Assembly (NCBI RefSeq): GCF_045689245.1
Contig: NZ_CP136865.1
Coordinates: 806,001 to 870,000, forward strand
Length of the DNA stretch: 64,000 bases
DNA from: Congregibacter brevis
Lineage (GTDB): Bacteria > Pseudomonadota > Gammaproteobacteria > Pseudomonadales > Halieaceae
Direction: 5' to 3'
Shown here: piece after piece, positions 39,997 to 49,539 of the stretch
Layout of the letters: every line of letters starts with the position of its first letter
Numbering within the stretch: the stretch's first letter is position 1
The notes under the pieces: generated by a model
What the model was told of the DNA's origin: nothing
Databases searched by the model: none
The model's input: only the letters and a program-made list of their open reading frames with translations
Translations under genes and position numbers: made by a program

Positions 39997-40785
39997 TTAC
40001 GCCAGAAGATGCTGGATTGCCGCCCTGTAATTTCGGCTGACTTTCAATCGCGTGTCCTCATCAAGATGCAGTAGACATTCCCCTTTGCTCAGGGGGGTAA
40101 TCTTCACAATTCGATTCAGATTCACCAAAGTAGAGCGATGAATTCGAGCAAAGGGTCCGAGCGCTAGGCGTTCTGAAAGCTGCTTCATCGTACATCGTAA
40201 TATGTGAGTCTCTCCCCCCGAATGAACGCACATGTAATCTCCTGCTGCATCGACCCAATCGATTTCGTCTAGCTCAAGAAGCTTTACTTTGTCGCCCTGA
40301 CGTACGGGTAAACGACCGACGGCGTGAGAGTAACTATCGAGGGCATCTTGAACTGATCGGGCGCCTTTAGCCTCCTGCTGTCCAGCAGCTGTGATGGCTC
40401 GCAATAACCTTGCTTTTGAAGCGTCAAGAAGACGCTCCCGGGCTCTCCGCAACCCTCTTTGTAGTCGCTCTTCGTCAATGGGTTTTAAGATGTAGTCGAT
40501 CGCATTCTTATCAAAAGCTTCCACTGCGTATTGATTAAAAGCGGTGACGAAAATGATTAAGGGCATGTAATCATCTGCTTGTAAGGCCTCCACGACTGAA
40601 AAGCCGTCTTTGCCCGGCATCTCTATATCGAGTAACACCAAATCCGGTCTGTGGCTGGCGATAGCCGCCACCGCCTGACGCCCATCAGAAGCAGAAGCGA
40701 CAACTTCGACTTCTGGGCTGGTCTTCAGAAGTTCTATCAAGAGTTCCACTGCCAAGGGCTCGTCGTCTACCACTAACACGCGCAT
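39997..40785 (-). CDS. LytTR-type response regulator
   Basis: 262 aa from ATG 40785 (TTG 40791 precedes it). Receiver domain at about 1-120 with DD at 8-9, phosphoacceptor Asp in LVLLDIEMPGKDG (about D53) and the conserved Thr and Lys in FVTAFNQYAVEAF...DYILKPID. C-terminal LytTR DNA-binding domain at about 155-260 (KVKLLELDEIDWVDAAGDYMCVHSGG; FARIHRSTLVNLNRI). It begins 3 nt after the histidine kinase stop, so the two are coupled. Probably controls the adjacent glucan genes, by position. Confidence 0.93.
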   Translation of the reverse strand: MRVLVVDDEPLAVELLIELLKTSPEVEVVASASDGRQAVAAIASHRPDLVLLDIEMPGKDGFSVVEALQADDYMPLIIFVTAFNQYAVEAFDKNAIDYILKPIDEERLQRGLRRARERLLDASKARLLRAITAAGQQEAKGARSVQDALDSYSHAVGRLPVRQGDKVKLLELDEIDWVDAAGDYMCVHSGGETHILRCTMKQLSERLALGPFARIHRSTLVNLNRIVKITPLSKGECLLHLDEDTRLKVSRNYRAAIQHLLA

Positions 40786-40787
40786 TA

Positions 40788-41918
40788 TCAATTCACCGTT
40801 TCGATACGTTGCAAGGGCACTCGCACACCCGCTCGAACCCCGCCCTCTGGCAGTCGGTGCAGGGTCAGATCGTAATCTTGCGAGTAACAGACTTCGAGGC
40901 GTTGGCGGATATTGCTGAGCCCGACACCCGGCTCACCGATAGCCTCCCGAGCCTTCATTTCTGCTCCCGAGTCAACGACATCAATGCACAGATGCGTTGC
41001 ATCAGAGTAGGCGTCCACATGTAGTGTGCCCCCTTTTGCAGATCTTGCGACACCATATTTGATCGCATTCTCTACTAACGGCTGCAGTAGCATGCTGGGA
41101 AGTTGCTGGCTCCGCACATCCTGGGAGACATTTATCGTGACCACAAGTCGGTCACCAAAGCGAATCTTCTCGATCTCCAGGTACAGCTTTATCGCTGCTA
41201 TTTCGTCTTCAACAGAAACAAATTCTCCCGAATTAGTGTAGAGAGAGTAGCGAAGAAACTCACTGAGCGCGGAAATCATTCCCGTCGCGTGTGCATTTCG
41301 CCGTGTTGCCACAAGACTCTGCACGGCATTGAGCGTATTGAACAAAAAATGCGGGTTTAGCTGGTAGCGAAGCATTGCAAGCTGCGCATCCCGGGCCAAC
41401 GTTTCGGCACGGGCAGCTCGACTCGCCTCTAGGTTTTTGGCGGACTCCATTTGCAGTAGCGCTGAGTGCTCTTGACCTACCAGCCGGTAGTACTTGAAAC
41501 CGTGGTAAAGAGCAGTCCAACACATAAAAATGAAGATTGACGGGAATAGCCAGCCGCCAAAATCAGCCCACAGCCCGGAAGTACCGGTCATCCACTGAAA
41601 GAATGCGAGGCGAAATAGCGACCACAATCCAGAAAAAATCAATACGGCGATTGAGATATAAACGATCCGGACGATAAGAGAGTCATCCCAAACCCTGCGA
41701 TAGACGTATCGCAGGGGCCAAGAGAGCGCTATTCCTAAAAGCGATTGAACGACGTTATGCCCGATGTAAGCAGCATCGGGCTGGTCGTACCAAAGATTGA
41801 GACTGAAATAGCTAACGATGGAGAGGCAAGTCCACCCAGCTAGCTGTAGCACCCAAAACCGTGTAAGACGATCTTCACGAAAAAACGCAGGCACAGAGTT
41901 TACTGACGGCTGGTTCAC
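40788..41918 (-). CDS. LytS/YehU-type membrane histidine kinase
   Basis: 376 aa, GTG start. Four predicted helices in the first ~160 residues (WVLQLAGWTCLSIVSYFSLNLWY; VVQSLLGIALSWPLRYVY; IVYISIAVLIFSGLWSLFRLAFF; WLFPSIFIFMCWTALYHGF), a coiled linker, then His_kinase (PF06580) with LRYQLNPHFLFNTLNAVQSL carrying the phospho-His near 207. The HATPase domain has LLQPLVENAIKYG and GVGLSNIRQRLE. It pairs with the LytTR regulator downstream. The helices have no large periplasmic domain, so the signal may be in or near the membrane. Confidence 0.93.
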   Translation of the reverse strand: MNQPSVNSVPAFFREDRLTRFWVLQLAGWTCLSIVSYFSLNLWYDQPDAAYIGHNVVQSLLGIALSWPLRYVYRRVWDDSLIVRIVYISIAVLIFSGLWSLFRLAFFQWMTGTSGLWADFGGWLFPSIFIFMCWTALYHGFKYYRLVGQEHSALLQMESAKNLEASRAARAETLARDAQLAMLRYQLNPHFLFNTLNAVQSLVATRRNAHATGMISALSEFLRYSLYTNSGEFVSVEDEIAAIKLYLEIEKIRFGDRLVVTINVSQDVRSQQLPSMLLQPLVENAIKYGVARSAKGGTLHVDAYSDATHLCIDVVDSGAEMKAREAIGEPGVGLSNIRQRLEVCYSQDYDLTLHRLPEGGVRAGVRVPLQRIETVN

Positions 41919-41952
41919 TTACTCATGCCATAAAGAAACAATCGATCGGCGT

Positions 41953-43338
41953 CTATGCAACCGCAGAATCCTCGTGGCGCTGGGCCAGAGCCTCCTCCAT
42001 TTCGACAATGGTTTGCTGATCGATACGGTAGAAGAAGATAAACGCAGCACCTAAAATCGCCAGTGCTGCCGGCAGGATGCTAAACATTAACCGAATTCCC
42101 ATCATCGAAGTTTCGGACTGTATTTCGTTGGCTACAAAGCCAAAGCTGCCCAGAACAATTCCCAGTAGACCTGCGCCCACTGCTAAGCCCATTTTTTGAG
42201 CAAATTGCACCGTGGAAAAAACCAGTGCCGTGATGCGTCGACCACTCTTCCACTCACCATAATCTGCGCAGTCAGCGTACATGGACCAAACCAAAGCTGG
42301 AGTGGGGCCAATCAGAAATGATCCGATGCAGTTAACAGTTACCATGAGCCAGTATTGGTCTGGTGGGATGTAGAAAAATGCCGCCATGCTGAGCGCGTTA
42401 AGCAGGGTCAGCGCAATCATCAAGATGCGTTTCTCGAAATGCTGGGCAAGATACCGGGTGAGAAGAATACCCCCGATCATAGAGATGAGTCCCAAAGACA
42501 AGAACACGGCGGTCTTGTCAAAGATAAGAAGCAACGGGGTGCCATCATCGCCGACGTAATACTTGAAGTAATAAAGCAGTGACCCGTTGCGCACCGCAAT
42601 ATTCATTAATGTGACGATTGCGGAGGCAAATAAAATCGCCCATGGACCATTCGATAAGAGTGTCTTGATATCTAAGCGCACGTCGGTCTTCACTCTATGC
42701 GGAACAACTCTTTCTTTGGTTGTTGCAAATGTCGTCCAAAAAAGGATTACCGACAATACGGCAAAAATTATCATTGTTATTCGAAAGCCGGTCGCCTCAT
42801 CTCCCCCACCTAACAACTCCTTCAATGGACCAACAAAGGTCGCGATCATCCACCCGGCTGCAAAGGCACAGATAAATCGGTAACCGGCTACTTTTGTACG
42901 TTCAATCGACGAGGGAGAGATAACGCCCATCAAAGCCGAATAGGGAACATTGATTATCGTGTAAGCGAGCATCATCAACGTATAGGTCACATATGCGTAT
43001 ACCAACTTGGCTGTGGGCGACATATCTGGTGAACCCGCAAACATGAGGTAGCCACAGACTCCATAAGGTACCGCTCCCCAAAGCAGATAGGGGCGATATT
43101 TTCCCCAGCGAGAGTTGGTGCGATCGGCGATCAAGCCCATGATGGGGTCGCTGACGGCGTCGATAACTTTTGTCACTAAGAACATCGCCCCTACGGCAGC
43201 GGGTGGCAAACCGAACACATCGGTGTAGTAGTACATGAGAAAGAGATTAAAAACCTGAAAGAAAAAGTTGGAGGCGGTATCGCCCAGTCCGTAGCCCAAC
43301 TTCTCTCGAAACGAGAGTTTTTCGGTAGTCATAGACAC
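41953..43338 (-). CDS. GPH-family sugar:cation symporter (MFS)
   Basis: 461 aa, GTG 43338 (or ATG 43332). Glycoside-pentoside-hexuronide family: N-terminal REKLGYGLGDTASNFFFQVFNLFLMYYYTDVFGL, VSDPIMGLIADRTNSRWGKYRPYLLWGAVPYG and SIERTKVAGYRFICAFAAG, with about 12 membrane helices. Likely imports glucose or short beta-glucans made by the exported glucanases. Divergent from the cytoplasmic GH3 gene at 43768. Confidence 0.92.
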   Translation of the reverse strand: MSMTTEKLSFREKLGYGLGDTASNFFFQVFNLFLMYYYTDVFGLPPAAVGAMFLVTKVIDAVSDPIMGLIADRTNSRWGKYRPYLLWGAVPYGVCGYLMFAGSPDMSPTAKLVYAYVTYTLMMLAYTIINVPYSALMGVISPSSIERTKVAGYRFICAFAAGWMIATFVGPLKELLGGGDEATGFRITMIIFAVLSVILFWTTFATTKERVVPHRVKTDVRLDIKTLLSNGPWAILFASAIVTLMNIAVRNGSLLYYFKYYVGDDGTPLLLIFDKTAVFLSLGLISMIGGILLTRYLAQHFEKRILMIALTLLNALSMAAFFYIPPDQYWLMVTVNCIGSFLIGPTPALVWSMYADCADYGEWKSGRRITALVFSTVQFAQKMGLAVGAGLLGIVLGSFGFVANEIQSETSMMGIRLMFSILPAALAILGAAFIFFYRIDQQTIVEMEEALAQRHEDSAVA

Positions 43339-43767
43339 CCTACTATTTTATGTTCTTATACTGTTGCTGTAAGCGTAACAGCAGGATGCAACATGCCGCT
43401 GCAACTCCCCACTGATCTTATGGCTCAGCGGTGAAGGTACAACAACCATGCGCCCAAAAGGACTTCCCTCGGGACAGGGCGGACAGAGGTGTCTGAGGGC
43501 CATCGACACGGAGCTCCAGGCTGATACAGGGGGCATAAAGTTGTGCCCTGTCCTGGATTCAGTCCGTTTTGGCGCAATGTTGACCCACTTCAGCCGAAAT
43601 CTGTTGTTCTCAAAAACAACAACGATATCTTCACGTCATTCAACGATGGCATAGCTTTTCCTGCGATTTTTAGTCGACAGCGAAGCCAGTGAAGATTCAT
43701 TGCGTGGCGGCGATCGGTTGGCAGCATCGCCTCGGCACAAATTCGAGAATATCATGGAGAGCAAACT
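43339..43767. promoter_or_regulatory. Divergent intergenic region, GPH symporter / GH3
   Basis: 429 nt with no convincing gene; a 68-codon frame at 43448 lacks any coding signature. It contains the 22-nt sequence shared with 57827 (CAGTCCGTTTTGGCGCAAT..., 43560-43581). It also has an inverted repeat TGTTGTT-N6-AACAACA at 43602-43621 that could be an operator. GGAG at 43754 precedes the GH3 start. Confidence 0.5.
43560..43581 (+). promoter_or_regulatory. Shared 22-nt upstream element (copy 1)
   Basis: CAGTCCGTTTTGGCGCAAT followed by GTT; see the copy at 57827. Here it lies 187 nt before the GH3 start, in the region divergent from the GPH symporter. Confidence 0.5.
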
Positions 43768-45999
43768 ATGCGCGGCGAGAGTAGCCCGGAGCTTGTTGTG
43801 AATAATGATCGACAGAACGGAATCGGTCACGGTCGCGTCCGCGACCTGCTCAACAGCATGGGCCTGGACGAAAAAATCGGTCAGATGAGTCAGCTTCAAG
43901 CAGGGGGTGGATGGATCCCAGATGAGCTTGCTGAGAGTATTCGACAGGGCCGGGTAGGATCTGTGCTAAACGAGCCCGACGTGGAGACCGTGAACGAGCT
44001 CCAGCGGATAGCGGTGGAGGAGAGTCGACTAGGCATTCCCCTGCTGGTCGGTCGTGACGTTATTCATGGCTACAAAACGATTTTCCCCATTCCCCTTGGG
44101 CAAGCGGCAAGTTGGAATCCGGCGATTGTCGAAGCCGGGGCCCGTATCAGTGCGGAAGAAGCGGTACGCGCCGGCATCAACTGGACCTTCGCGCCCATGA
44201 TCGACATCACCCGTGATCCGCGCTGGGGGCGAATTGCAGAGTCTCTGGGTGAAGATCCTTATCTCTGTGGCGAGCTGGGGAGCGCAATGGTTCGCGGGTT
44301 CCAAGGCGAGACCCTCACGGCACCCGATTCCATCGCTGCTTGTGCGAAGCATTTTGCCGGCTATGGCGCTGCAGAGGGGGGGCGGGACTACAACACCGCT
44401 AATATTCCGGAGAACGAACTGCGCAATGTCCATCTTCGGCCTTTTAAAGCCGCAGCTGACGCTGGCGTTGCAACATTTATGTCTGCTTTTTGCGACCTTA
44501 ATGGGGTCCCAGCTACGGGCAATCAGTGGCTGATGGATCAGGTTCTCCGGCAAGAGTGGCGCTATCAGGGGATGGTGGTCAGCGACTGGGAATCCATTGT
44601 AGAAATGAGCGTTCACGGGTTCACCCACGATGACGAGCAGGCTGCCTATGAAGCTGCCATGGCCGGCATTGACATGGAAATGGCAAGTTCTTCCTACCGA
44701 GACCATCTCGAAAATATGGTGGATCAAGGCAAGATAAGCTTGGAACAGATAGACCGCATGGTGGAACGCATACTGCGGTTGAAATTTGAACTTGGGCTGT
44801 TCGAGCAACCGTATACGGACCCATCTCAACACCCTGAGCTCCTCAATAAAGCAAATCTGAAAGCAGCCAAGCAAGCTGCGATGCAGAGCTGTGTACTTCT
44901 GAAGAATGCGGATCAGACCTTACCGCTACTGCCGTCAAAGTTAGACGCTATCGCGCTGCTTGGGCCTCTTGCAGATGACGGCTTTGAGCAAATGGGCACT
45001 TGGGTTTTTGATGGCGAAGCATCCCACTCCGTAACCTGTCTGCAAGCAATCACTGAACTGATTGGGCGCACGACCGAAATCAACTACGTAAAGAGCCTCG
45101 CAACCACTCGCGCTCCAAGTGAAGACAGCTTTGCCGAAGCGATTGAGGCCGTTACGAAATCAGATGCTGCGGTTGTCATTGTTGGCGAGGAAGCGTTTAT
45201 GTCTGGAGAAGCCCATTCCAGAGCTTCCATCGACTTGCCCGGTCATCAAACGGCACTGATCGAAGCTGCGGCGAGTGCGGGAAAACCTGTGGTGGTTGTC
45301 ATCATGGCGGGCCGTCCGTTGACCATAGAGCCTATTCTTGAGCATGCTGACGCCGTGCTCTATGCCTGGCACCCAGGTACTATGGGTGGTCCAGCCATTG
45401 CGGATTTACTTTTTGGATTGGAATCTCCTTCGGGCAAATTACCGGTTACCTTTCCTAGGGTGGTGGGGCAGGTGCCCATCCACTATGCGCAGAAGAATAC
45501 TGGCCGTCCCGCCACTGATGAGACCTGCATTGATATTGACGAGGTTCCTCCGAGAGCACCTCAGACATCTCTGGGCATGACCTCTTTTCATCTCGATGCC
45601 GGATTTAAACCATTGTTTCCCTTTGGGTTTGGTCTCTCATACGGACGATTCCAATACGTCAAAATCACGACTTCCCATCACTCCATAGCACTCGGTCAAA
45701 GTCTTGATGTCTCAGCCGATATTGTGAACATGGGTAGTTATGTTGGTGAGGAGGTCGTGCAATTGTATGTGCGAGACCTTGTTGGCAATGTCACGCGTCC
45801 GGTAAAAGAGCTAAAAGGATTCAAACGCATTCGCTTAAAGCCAGGCGAGCGTCAGAGGATTAGTTTTCACCTGCACACAGATGATCTGGCATTCTACAAT
45901 CGTGATATGCAGTTGATAACAGAGACAGGACAATTCCACGTTTGGATCGGCGGGAGTTCTGACGCGCCACTGTGGGCAGAGTTTGAGGTCCACGCTTAA
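43768..45999 (+). CDS. GH3 beta-glucosidase, cytoplasmic, with Fn3-like tail
   Basis: 743 aa, no signal peptide. BglX-like GH3: N-terminal TIM barrel with WTFAPMIDITRDPRWGRIAESLGEDP (139-164), KHFAGYG (194-200) and catalytic nucleophile Asp273 in VVSDWESI. The alpha/beta sandwich has VVIVGEEAFMSGEAHSRASIDLPG and a C-terminal Fn3-like domain (VSADIVNMGSYVGEEVVQLYVRD). It should release glucose from imported laminari-oligosaccharides. Downstream GH3 follows after 19 nt. Confidence 0.94.
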   Translation: MRGESSPELVVNNDRQNGIGHGRVRDLLNSMGLDEKIGQMSQLQAGGGWIPDELAESIRQGRVGSVLNEPDVETVNELQRIAVEESRLGIPLLVGRDVIHGYKTIFPIPLGQAASWNPAIVEAGARISAEEAVRAGINWTFAPMIDITRDPRWGRIAESLGEDPYLCGELGSAMVRGFQGETLTAPDSIAACAKHFAGYGAAEGGRDYNTANIPENELRNVHLRPFKAAADAGVATFMSAFCDLNGVPATGNQWLMDQVLRQEWRYQGMVVSDWESIVEMSVHGFTHDDEQAAYEAAMAGIDMEMASSSYRDHLENMVDQGKISLEQIDRMVERILRLKFELGLFEQPYTDPSQHPELLNKANLKAAKQAAMQSCVLLKNADQTLPLLPSKLDAIALLGPLADDGFEQMGTWVFDGEASHSVTCLQAITELIGRTTEINYVKSLATTRAPSEDSFAEAIEAVTKSDAAVVIVGEEAFMSGEAHSRASIDLPGHQTALIEAAASAGKPVVVVIMAGRPLTIEPILEHADAVLYAWHPGTMGGPAIADLLFGLESPSGKLPVTFPRVVGQVPIHYAQKNTGRPATDETCIDIDEVPPRAPQTSLGMTSFHLDAGFKPLFPFGFGLSYGRFQYVKITTSHHSIALGQSLDVSADIVNMGSYVGEEVVQLYVRDLVGNVTRPVKELKGFKRIRLKPGERQRISFHLHTDDLAFYNRDMQLITETGQFHVWIGGSSDAPLWAEFEVHA

Positions 46000-46018
46000 G
46001 ACTTTTGAGACACTATCC

Positions 46019-47851
46019 ATGAACAAATACCTGGACGATCCCAGCTGCTTAGAAAAGGTCGAACAACTTTTAGCATGCATGAGTCTTGATCAAAAGATCG
46101 GACAAATGACTCAGCCTGAAAGAATGGCTTGTACGCCAGAGGACGTCAAAGAGTTTCATATCGGCTCTGTGCTCAGTGGCGGCGGCTCCTGCCCGGGAGA
46201 CAACTCTCCCTCTGACTGGGTCGATATGAATGATGCTTATTGGCAAGCGTCGATGGACGCTGATGATGAGCATCTTGCCATACCGTTGCTCTATGGCGTG
46301 GATGCCATACACGGGAATGGTAATGTCCGAGGCGCGACGGTGTTTCCACACAACATCGGGCTTGGGGCTGCCCGGGACCCAGATCTGATCGAACGCATCG
46401 CCCGGGCAACGGCCCGCGAGATTCTAGCAACGGGTGTGGATTGGACTTTTGCGCCGACCCTTGCCGTTGCACGCAACATACACTGGGGGCGTAGTTACGA
46501 AAGTTTTTCTGAGGATGCCGGTATAGTTGGTAGCTATGCAGCCTCCTTTGTAAACGGCATGCAGGGAGACCTTGGCGATGAAGGTGTTATCGCCTGCGCC
46601 AAGCACTGGGTTGGTGATGGTGGAACCACGCATGGCATAGATCAGGGCGAGACGACTGTGACCTTGGCGGAGCTCCATGCGACGCACATCGCACCCTATC
46701 GGCCTGCTATTGACGCAGGCGTGCTTACTGTCATGGCATCGTTTAACAGCTGGAATGGAGACAAGTGTCACGGGCACCGTCAGCTAGTTACCGAACTGTT
46801 AAAAGAAGAGCTGGGATTCAAGGGGTTTGTGATCTCCGATTGGGACGGAATCGACTACCTCTCCAAAAATTACTACGACGCGATCGGTATGTCAGTAAAC
46901 GCTGGCATAGACATGTTTATGGTTTCCGTTGACTGGCAACAGTTTATACGCCATCTGCGTACGCACGTTGAAAAAGGCAGTGTACCTTTGAGTCGGATCG
47001 ACGACGCGGTGCGGCGAATCCTGAAAGTAAAGATGGCGTTCGGTTTATTCGACAAGCCGCGTCCCGCAAAACGACATTGGTCTAACGACACTCGCTTCGG
47101 TGGTTTGGAGCAGCGACAAATTGCACGCGAGGCTGTTCGAAAATCTCTGGTGCTCTTAAAGAATGAAGACGCCGCCCTTCCCATTAAGCGTGACGCACGG
47201 ATTTTGGTTGCCGGCAAGAATGCTCACAATCGCGGCCATCAATGTGGGGGTTTTACGATTGCCTGGCAGGGCGTAGAAGACAACGAAAGCATCGAAGGCG
47301 GATGCTCTATCTGGGAGGGTATAAGAACCTTTGCCGATAATGCTGTGCTTTGTGAAGAACCTCTAGCTGAGGGCGTTAATCCTGCAGAATATGACGTTGC
47401 AATAGTGGTCGTAGGAGAACGGCCCTACGCCGAGGGCATGGGCGACGTTCGGCCCGGTGAAAACCTGATTGTTGAAGCCGGCTCACAGATTCGCGGGGAA
47501 ATGAAAGTACTGGAGCCCTACGGTAGAACCCTGGAGCATGCCGTCTCCCATCCAGAGGACTTGGCTATTATCAGTAGTATCGCGAAAAAAGGTATTCCCG
47601 TTGTTACCGTCCTCTTATCGGGGCGCCCATTGCCCGTTGCCCCTGAACTTGCCGCAAGCAATGCGTTTATCGCGGCCTGGCTACCAGGATCGGAAGGCGA
47701 GGGCGTTTCAGACATGCTATTTGGGAATTTCGAATTTCAGGGACGCCTATCGTTTGCTTGGCCCAAGGACGCCGCATCGGTGAACGATCCATCCTGCGAA
47801 CCGCGGTTCCCTCTCGGCTATGGCCTGCAGATATTCGACGGGGTCGAATAG
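46019..47851 (+). CDS. GH3 exo-beta-glucanase-like, no signal peptide
   Basis: 610 aa from ATG 46019; the in-frame GTG 45983 overlaps the previous gene and adds nothing conserved. ExoP/plant-type two-domain GH3: IPLLYGVDAIHGNGNVRGATVFPHNIGLGA, WTFAPTLAVARNIHWGRSYESFSED, KHWVGDG and nucleophile Asp274 (VISDWDGIDYL). C-terminal sandwich has VAGKNAHNRGHQCGGFTIAWQG and VVGERPYAEGMGD. No Fn3 tail. Paralogue of the lipoprotein GH3 at 58812, but this copy lacks export signals. Probably co-transcribed with the upstream GH3. Confidence 0.92.
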   Translation: MNKYLDDPSCLEKVEQLLACMSLDQKIGQMTQPERMACTPEDVKEFHIGSVLSGGGSCPGDNSPSDWVDMNDAYWQASMDADDEHLAIPLLYGVDAIHGNGNVRGATVFPHNIGLGAARDPDLIERIARATAREILATGVDWTFAPTLAVARNIHWGRSYESFSEDAGIVGSYAASFVNGMQGDLGDEGVIACAKHWVGDGGTTHGIDQGETTVTLAELHATHIAPYRPAIDAGVLTVMASFNSWNGDKCHGHRQLVTELLKEELGFKGFVISDWDGIDYLSKNYYDAIGMSVNAGIDMFMVSVDWQQFIRHLRTHVEKGSVPLSRIDDAVRRILKVKMAFGLFDKPRPAKRHWSNDTRFGGLEQRQIAREAVRKSLVLLKNEDAALPIKRDARILVAGKNAHNRGHQCGGFTIAWQGVEDNESIEGGCSIWEGIRTFADNAVLCEEPLAEGVNPAEYDVAIVVVGERPYAEGMGDVRPGENLIVEAGSQIRGEMKVLEPYGRTLEHAVSHPEDLAIISSIAKKGIPVVTVLLSGRPLPVAPELAASNAFIAAWLPGSEGEGVSDMLFGNFEFQGRLSFAWPKDAASVNDPSCEPRFPLGYGLQIFDGVE

Positions 47852-48013
47852 AAAATAGAAGCGACAGGCGTGATCACCAATATACCGGCTTTCTTTCCCG
47901 TACTTCATAAAAACGGACGTTACACCTAGTGTTGGCTCCCACTGCTGAGCTATGGATTTCCATAATTACAATGTGGGAGCAATCCTTACGGGTAAAGAGG
48001 CGGTAGCGTAGTT

Positions 48014-49033
48014 ATGATCTTCGATAAGTTAGCTGCGATCGAGTCAACTGAGGGCGTCACTCCTGACGCTATTTCGTCTGCTGTGCTTGAGCGCACCCAG
48101 CCTCTAATTTTACGCGGCCTCGTCAGCAGCTGGCCAGCTGTTCAACCAGCCGAGGCCTCATTTGAAGAATTAGGATCCTATCTGTCGAAGTTCTGGAATG
48201 ACAGACCCGTCACAGCTTATGTGGCGGCACCGGAAACAAAGGGCCGGTTCGGATACAACGAGGCTTTCAACGGGTTCAATTTTAAGAAGGGCAGTGCTCC
48301 TCTCGAAGGACTTATGGAGAGGTTCAAGGAGCTGAACAAACCGGGTGGCGATGCCGATATGTCTGTCTATGTGGGATCAACTCCTGTTGAGGGCTGGTTG
48401 CCCGGGTTTTTGGAAGCAAATTCCCTTGCAATACCCGGTGACCCACTCATCAATTTTTGGCTTGGCAACCGCACTACTGTCGCGGCGCATTATGATTTCC
48501 CCTGCAATCTGGCGTGCGTTGTCGCCGGTCGACGACGTTTCACATTGTTTCCCACTGATCAGGTAAGCAATTTGTACGTGGGGCCAATTGATAGGACGCC
48601 GTCAGGGCAGCCTATCAGTCTCGTCGATTTCGATGAGCCTGATTTTCAGCGGTTCCCCCGTTTCGCTATTGCTCTGGAGAATGCGCAGACCGCCGTGCTG
48701 GAGCCAGGTGATGCGATTTTTATACCTAGCATGTGGTGGCACCACGTCAAGGCGCTGTCGGTTTGTAACATGTTGGTTAACTATTGGTGGCTGAAGAGAC
48801 CGGAAATTGTCGATTCACCTTTTGGAGCGCTTTTGCATGCAGTGCTATCTATTAGATCGCTTCCGCCAGAGCAGCGGGAAGCTTGGCGCACGTTGATGGA
48901 GCATTACGTCTTTGATGCGGGGCAAGACAGTGTCTCGCATATCCCTGAGCACGTCCGGGGATGTCTGGGTGAGCTGGATGCTCAGACCATCGAGCAACTG
49001 AGAAAAGAGGTCGCCGATCGGCTGAATAGCTAA
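48014..49033 (+). CDS. JmjC-like cupin (Cupin_8), paralogue A
   Basis: 339 aa, ATG 48014 with GAGG upstream. Fe(II)/2-oxoglutarate-oxygenase-like double-stranded beta-helix: HYD at 159-161 (AAHYDFP) and distal His in SMWWHHV (243-244) form an apparent HxD...H triad, with AGRRRFTLFP between. Closely similar to the cupin at 54976 throughout the core. Cupin_8 proteins include asparaginyl and other protein hydroxylases; those beside TonB receptors, SapC and halogenase-like proteins have no established role that I know. Confidence 0.87.
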   Translation: MIFDKLAAIESTEGVTPDAISSAVLERTQPLILRGLVSSWPAVQPAEASFEELGSYLSKFWNDRPVTAYVAAPETKGRFGYNEAFNGFNFKKGSAPLEGLMERFKELNKPGGDADMSVYVGSTPVEGWLPGFLEANSLAIPGDPLINFWLGNRTTVAAHYDFPCNLACVVAGRRRFTLFPTDQVSNLYVGPIDRTPSGQPISLVDFDEPDFQRFPRFAIALENAQTAVLEPGDAIFIPSMWWHHVKALSVCNMLVNYWWLKRPEIVDSPFGALLHAVLSIRSLPPEQREAWRTLMEHYVFDAGQDSVSHIPEHVRGCLGELDAQTIEQLRKEVADRLNS

Positions 49034-49539
49034 GTGTTGATGCGCGGGGGATAGCGGAAGTCTCTGCAATATGAGTCGACTGGCTTGAGCAGGCTGCTTC
49101 TTTTTTGATCCCTCTTGACGCTTTCTGAGTCCCATTCAGCGTAAACGCATGGAAAGCAGCGCCGGCGCACGGTTAACGTTGTACTGCTTAAAGATTGCAA
49201 GATCCGTCTGTTGATGGGTGCCGTGAGTACGCGGTCGCAAATAAGGTGTTGCGCTAGCAGCTGTTTAAGCAAAGAAAAAAAGAGGCGGAGGCGTGGCATA
49301 GACGCTTATCTCCGGACTCCAAATAACGATAATAGGTAGTTAAAAATTACAATAAATGAGTAGAGCATCAACAGTTCTGCATACGAGTCACATGGCTAGC
49401 CTAAAAGAGCTAGACATTAGTGCACGTCAGTATTCTTGGTTTAGCTTCGCCGTCCGATGGTCTTCACGACGGGGCAAACCATCTGTAAATCACAGCAATC
49501 TACATCACTTCGCGAACCCATAAAGCTAAGGGCTTCTCT
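49034..49539 (+). promoter_or_regulatory. Long leader region of the second TonB receptor
   Basis: 506 nt with no supported gene. AT-rich at about 49318-49370, with a TACAAT hexamer at 49348-49353 but a poor -35. The ~187 nt between that and the receptor start could be a structured leader; I found no strong hairpin by eye. Confidence 0.35.

Noticed and set aside
43448..43654. 68-codon + strand frame in the symporter/GH3 intergenic region
   Set aside because: No ribosome site, no recognisable sequence, and it contains the shared 22-nt element and dyad; better explained as regulatory DNA.
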